Part shown: positions 20,746-22,697 of the stretch, in pieces
Layout: each line of letters begins with the position of its first letter
Position numbering within the stretch: position 1 is the first letter of the stretch
Source of the DNA: a virus
Strand: one strand, 5' to 3'
Virus record (IMG/VR): IMGVR_UViG_3300037245_000860
Span: 1 to 22,697 of that record
DNA length: 22,697 nt
Translations under genes and position numbers: made by a program
Notes under the pieces: model-generated
Seen by the model: only the letters and a program-made list of their open reading frames with translations
Told to the model about the DNA's origin: nothing
The model's database searches: none

Positions 20746-21192
20746 ATGGCGGCACGTGAAATAGTGAAGCAGGCTATACTCCGGTGGACAGTATCACTGG
20801 AAGAAAAAGAAGAGGGTGCCGAACCCTTGACGTTCGCTGAAGAACGGCTACTTTGCAATCAGATTGCAGAATTGAGACAGTACATCGAAGCTGGCGAAGT
20901 CATTCTCGAAGACTTTGATCGACACAGGACTGCTGCGTCAAGGTTGTTTGAGAATTATGAGATAGCAAGGGTGGGTGACTTTGACGACGGCTACGGCGAT
21001 GCGTGTACTGAAGTCATCACCGAAGACGGTGAACGAACTGAAGATATGTATGACCGTATCTACTGGACAGTTTATGGTCGCAAGTCTGACGGCTGCGTCG
21101 AAGCACTGGTAGACCGTAACACAGAAGAAAATGCACAAAAAATTTGCGATGAGTTCACAATGTTGCTGGAATTTTTTAAGGACTATTCATAA
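20746..21192 (+). CDS. Hypothetical acidic helical protein
   Basis: A 148-residue protein, with a helical N-terminal half (AAREIVKQAILRWTVSLEEK; 'AEERLLCNQIAELRQYIEAG') and a mixed acidic C-terminal half ending LLEFFKDYS. I chose ATG 20746 with AAAGGG upstream; the GTG at 20740 is inside the leader. Its stop overlaps the next start (TAATG). Function unknown. Confidence 0.74.
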   Translation: MAAREIVKQAILRWTVSLEEKEEGAEPLTFAEERLLCNQIAELRQYIEAGEVILEDFDRHRTAASRLFENYEIARVGDFDDGYGDACTEVITEDGERTEDMYDRIYWTVYGRKSDGCVEALVDRNTEENAQKICDEFTMLLEFFKDYS

Positions 21193-21389
21193 TGGCAACG
21201 CCACCATACGATATTTACAGTGGGTTTCCAAAGCTGGCAGTTTTTGAAGACTGGTACGCTCACAACCCGAAAAATGATTTAGCATACGGCTTGCTCGGTT
21301 GCACGTTCAGCCAGGCCCTATGCTGGGTAGTTAATCACATGGACCTTAGTTTAGAGTGGGAAGTTACCGCTGCAAAGGAGTTAAGATGA
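21192..21389 (+). CDS. Hypothetical small protein
   Basis: A 65-residue protein (ATPPYDIYSGFPKLAVFEDW; then 'LLGCTFSQALCWVVNHMDLSLEWE') with a hydrophobic central helix that is too short and interrupted to call transmembrane. Its start and stop overlap both neighbours (TAATG and ATGA). Function unknown. Confidence 0.7.
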   Translation: MATPPYDIYSGFPKLAVFEDWYAHNPKNDLAYGLLGCTFSQALCWVVNHMDLSLEWEVTAAKELR

Positions 21390-21595
21390 GTGAAGATTTT
21401 AAGAATTGCAATATCTGCGAGAATAAGGGCTTATGCGTAGGCTGGAAGACAGCGTCAGTGCGGCTGCGTGATGAGAACGAACGAACCGAGCCAGTCAATC
21501 TCGTCGCACTGGCTGCAAAGAAAATGGTAGCAGGCAAAAACATGGCTGGCAGATGTTCCAAATACTACCGATCTTATTCGAGGAGCAGTAAATGA
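21386..21595 (+). CDS. Cys-containing small protein
   Basis: A 69-residue basic protein with Cys8-x2-Cys11-x5-Cys17 near the start (NCNICENKGLCVGW) and a fourth cysteine in GRCSKYY near residue 57. Four cysteines could bind one zinc or an iron-sulfur cluster, though the spacing matches no family I can name. The start ATG 21386 has AAAGGAG eight bases upstream and overlaps the previous stop. Confidence 0.7.
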   Translation: MSEDFKNCNICENKGLCVGWKTASVRLRDENERTEPVNLVALAAKKMVAGKNMAGRCSKYYRSYSRSSK

Positions 21596-21825
21596 GTGTG
21601 AAAATGCGTAAGTGGCTGGCGACAAGACCAGCGAGCAGAACAGACTGGGCATATATTCTGAAGGATGCGTGCTGGAAACCGATCAAATCGCACCGGACTG
21701 TCACACGGGGCAAGAAAAAAGGCTGGATCGAAGTGACGTTATTCCATCCTGAAGGGCGAAAACGGATCGTGCCAGCAGAAGCTTGCCGATTCGCAGAAAT
21801 AAAAACCGACGAAAATTCAAAATAG
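21592..21825 (+). CDS. Hypothetical basic protein
   Basis: A 77-residue basic protein (KMRKWLATRPASRTDWAYIL; 'HRTVTRGKKKGWIEVTLFHPEGRKRIV') that could be a small beta-barrel nucleic-acid binder by composition. It starts in an ATGA overlap with the upstream gene. It ends 12 bases before the copy-2 promoter element, so it is the last gene of the second early transcript. Confidence 0.72.
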   Translation: MSVKMRKWLATRPASRTDWAYILKDACWKPIKSHRTVTRGKKKGWIEVTLFHPEGRKRIVPAEACRFAEIKTDENSK

Positions 21826-21836
21826 TTTTCCAAAAA

Positions 21837-21877
21837 CCTTTCAAAAGTATGCAGATCGCCAGTACTATTGGAGGGGT
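21837..21877 (+). promoter_or_regulatory. Putative phage-specific promoter (copy 2)
   Basis: CCTTTCAA, 14 bases, then CCAGTACTATTGGAGGGGT. It matches the minus-strand copy at 15463-15503 at 29 of 41 positions with no gap, including 8/8 and 17/19 in the two conserved blocks. A/T tracts (GAAAATT, TTTTC) lie upstream in both. It ends 35 bases before the start of the HTH gene. Confidence 0.65.
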
Positions 21878-21911
21878 GTGTTATTTGGGTAATTTGAAAA
21901 GAGAGATAATT

Positions 21912-22289
21912 ATGAAGACAAGAAAAATTTCAGAGAAACAAGAGATGGCAATCAGGTTACGTTCTGGTGAGCTTGATGGTTTATCGGCTGAAGAGGCAGC
22001 AGCGAAAATGGGCATATCACAGCAGGCGTTGACTGGTTTGTTGCGACGGGCAGAGATAGCAGTTCCCGAACTCTTCCCACTGCTCACGAAGCAAGAGGCT
22101 GAGGTCATGGAGCTTGAGGACATCGACGGCATGAACGGTGTGCAGATCGCTGACACGCTGTTCCTGAGTCCACAGCGAGTCAGCCAGATCGTCAGGAGTA
22201 TTGCTAAGAAGCGTGGCGACAGAAACAAACCTGTAGTCATGGAGCATTATGAATCGCACATGGATTCAAAAGTTGTGGAGAGTTTCTAA
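21912..22289 (+). CDS. Double-HTH regulator, sigma-region-4-like
   Basis: A 125-residue protein with two helix-turn-helix-like segments. The first, at about residues 26-48, is SAEEAAAKMGISQQALTGLL. The second, at about 75-104, includes MNGVQIADTLFLSPQRVSQI, preceded by LTKQEAEVMELEDID, the pattern of sigma70 region 4 or LuxR-type DNA-binding domains. The start ATG 21912 has GAGAGA upstream; a longer frame from 21783 runs through the promoter element and is rejected. Lying directly behind one copy of an element that also precedes the structural operon, it is a plausible activator or sigma-like factor for that promoter class, possibly autoregulated. Confidence 0.75.
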   Translation: MKTRKISEKQEMAIRLRSGELDGLSAEEAAAKMGISQQALTGLLRRAEIAVPELFPLLTKQEAEVMELEDIDGMNGVQIADTLFLSPQRVSQIVRSIAKKRGDRNKPVVMEHYESHMDSKVVESF

Positions 22290-22290
22290 G

Positions 22291-22587
22291 ATGATTAAAG
22301 AAGATATGAGATTGCGTTGTAAACCGCTGGTACTGGCCGTAATCGACAACGGCAGACCTATTGACATACCGTATTACGATGCGATGTTCCACGTGATCGA
22401 CGGCCTGAACTCTTATGAGCGATACTTGCTCAGGCCGTTGTTTGATCGTGAGTTACTCATAAGAGAAACTGAGTACTGTTTGAACCAGTGTTCTGTTGAG
22501 CGTAGAATACCACCATCAACTTACGATGACTGCGTGCTACACGAACTCGTACCACTGTTGATAATTGAGTTAAAGAAAGGTGAATGA
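22291..22587 (+). CDS. Hypothetical helical protein
   Basis: A 98-residue protein (MIKEDMRLRCKPLVLAVIDN; 'FHVIDGLNSYERYLLRPLFDRELLIRETEYC'), mainly helical. I chose ATG 22291 with GGAGAG eight bases upstream. It is co-transcribed with the HTH gene and its end overlaps the next start as ATGA. No family recognised. Confidence 0.72.
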   Translation: MIKEDMRLRCKPLVLAVIDNGRPIDIPYYDAMFHVIDGLNSYERYLLRPLFDRELLIRETEYCLNQCSVERRIPPSTYDDCVLHELVPLLIIELKKGE

Positions 22588-22676
22588 TGAAAGATATTGA
22601 GTGGACACCAATCATAGTAGTTGCGATCATCTGCATTACACTGCTTATGGGTTTAAGAGTTATACATTCAAACTGA
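22584..22676 (+). CDS. Membrane microprotein, 30 aa
   Basis: Starts MMKDIEWTP and has one hydrophobic helix (IIVVAIICITLLMGLRVI), ending HSN. Two adjacent ATGs overlap the previous stop; AAAGG lies upstream. It is a third very small membrane protein of the rightward region, in design like those at 16630 and 16717. Function unknown. Confidence 0.65.
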   Translation: MMKDIEWTPIIVVAIICITLLMGLRVIHSN

Positions 22677-22687
22677 AAGGTTAGGCC

Positions 22688-22697
22688 ATGAACATTT
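22688..22697 (+). CDS. Start of a further rightward gene (cut by window edge)
   Basis: ATG AAC ATT T follows GAAAGGTTAGGCC, the same leader used by genes near 16470-17260. Only three codons are visible. The call rests on the leader motif and spacing. Confidence 0.5.

Overview
The window looks like part of a tailed bacteriophage (Caudoviricetes) genome. It has a classic head-assembly order (small terminase, large terminase, portal, scaffold, major capsid, capsid accessory protein, head-tail adaptor, tail proteins) and is densely packed with short overlapping genes. Shine-Dalgarno sequences are strong and there are sigma70-type promoters, so the host is a bacterium. The host and the family cannot be named from the sequence alone. 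No integrase, repressor, DNA polymerase or lysis gene is visible, so lifestyle is undetermined.

Layout. (1) Positions 1-15404, all on the minus strand and read from right to left: a block of small unknown genes (15404-12200), a NinG-like zinc endonuclease, small and large terminase, portal, a Lys-rich miniprotein, a zinc-ribbon protein, scaffold, major capsid, a capsid accessory protein, adaptor, and then tail or fibre proteins with fibronectin-III-like features up to a truncated tail gene at the left edge. Many starts overlap the preceding stop, so this is a polycistronic late-type operon. It is interrupted by intrinsic-terminator-like hairpins at 12561-12595 and 1716-1744. (2) Positions 15405-16381: a divergent non-coding control region with about ten copies of TGTGTCG in both orientations, an A/C-rich low-G stretch and several dyads. 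It is a candidate replication origin or switch region. (3) Positions 16299-22697, plus strand: an early-type region starting at a near-consensus promoter. It has very short AT-rich genes (including 24-30 aa membrane microproteins) separated by related two-part hairpins, then a second near-consensus promoter before a probable helix-hairpin-helix glycosylase-like gene, and then about 15 small unknown genes.

The most interesting signal is a 41-nt element, CCTTTCAA-N14-CCAGTAYTAKTGGAGGGGT. It occurs twice with identical spacing: once facing left at the head of the structural operon (15463-15503), and once facing right just before a gene for a double-HTH, sigma-region-4-like protein (21837-21877). 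It looks like a phage-specific promoter class distinct from the two TTGACT-17-TATAAT-type promoters, and the HTH protein is a natural candidate for its activator. Other notable points are a large terminase gene split between two frames, a possible RNA switch that would hide the ribosome-binding site of a post-capsid gene (3476-3553), and repeated translation-leader motifs on each strand.
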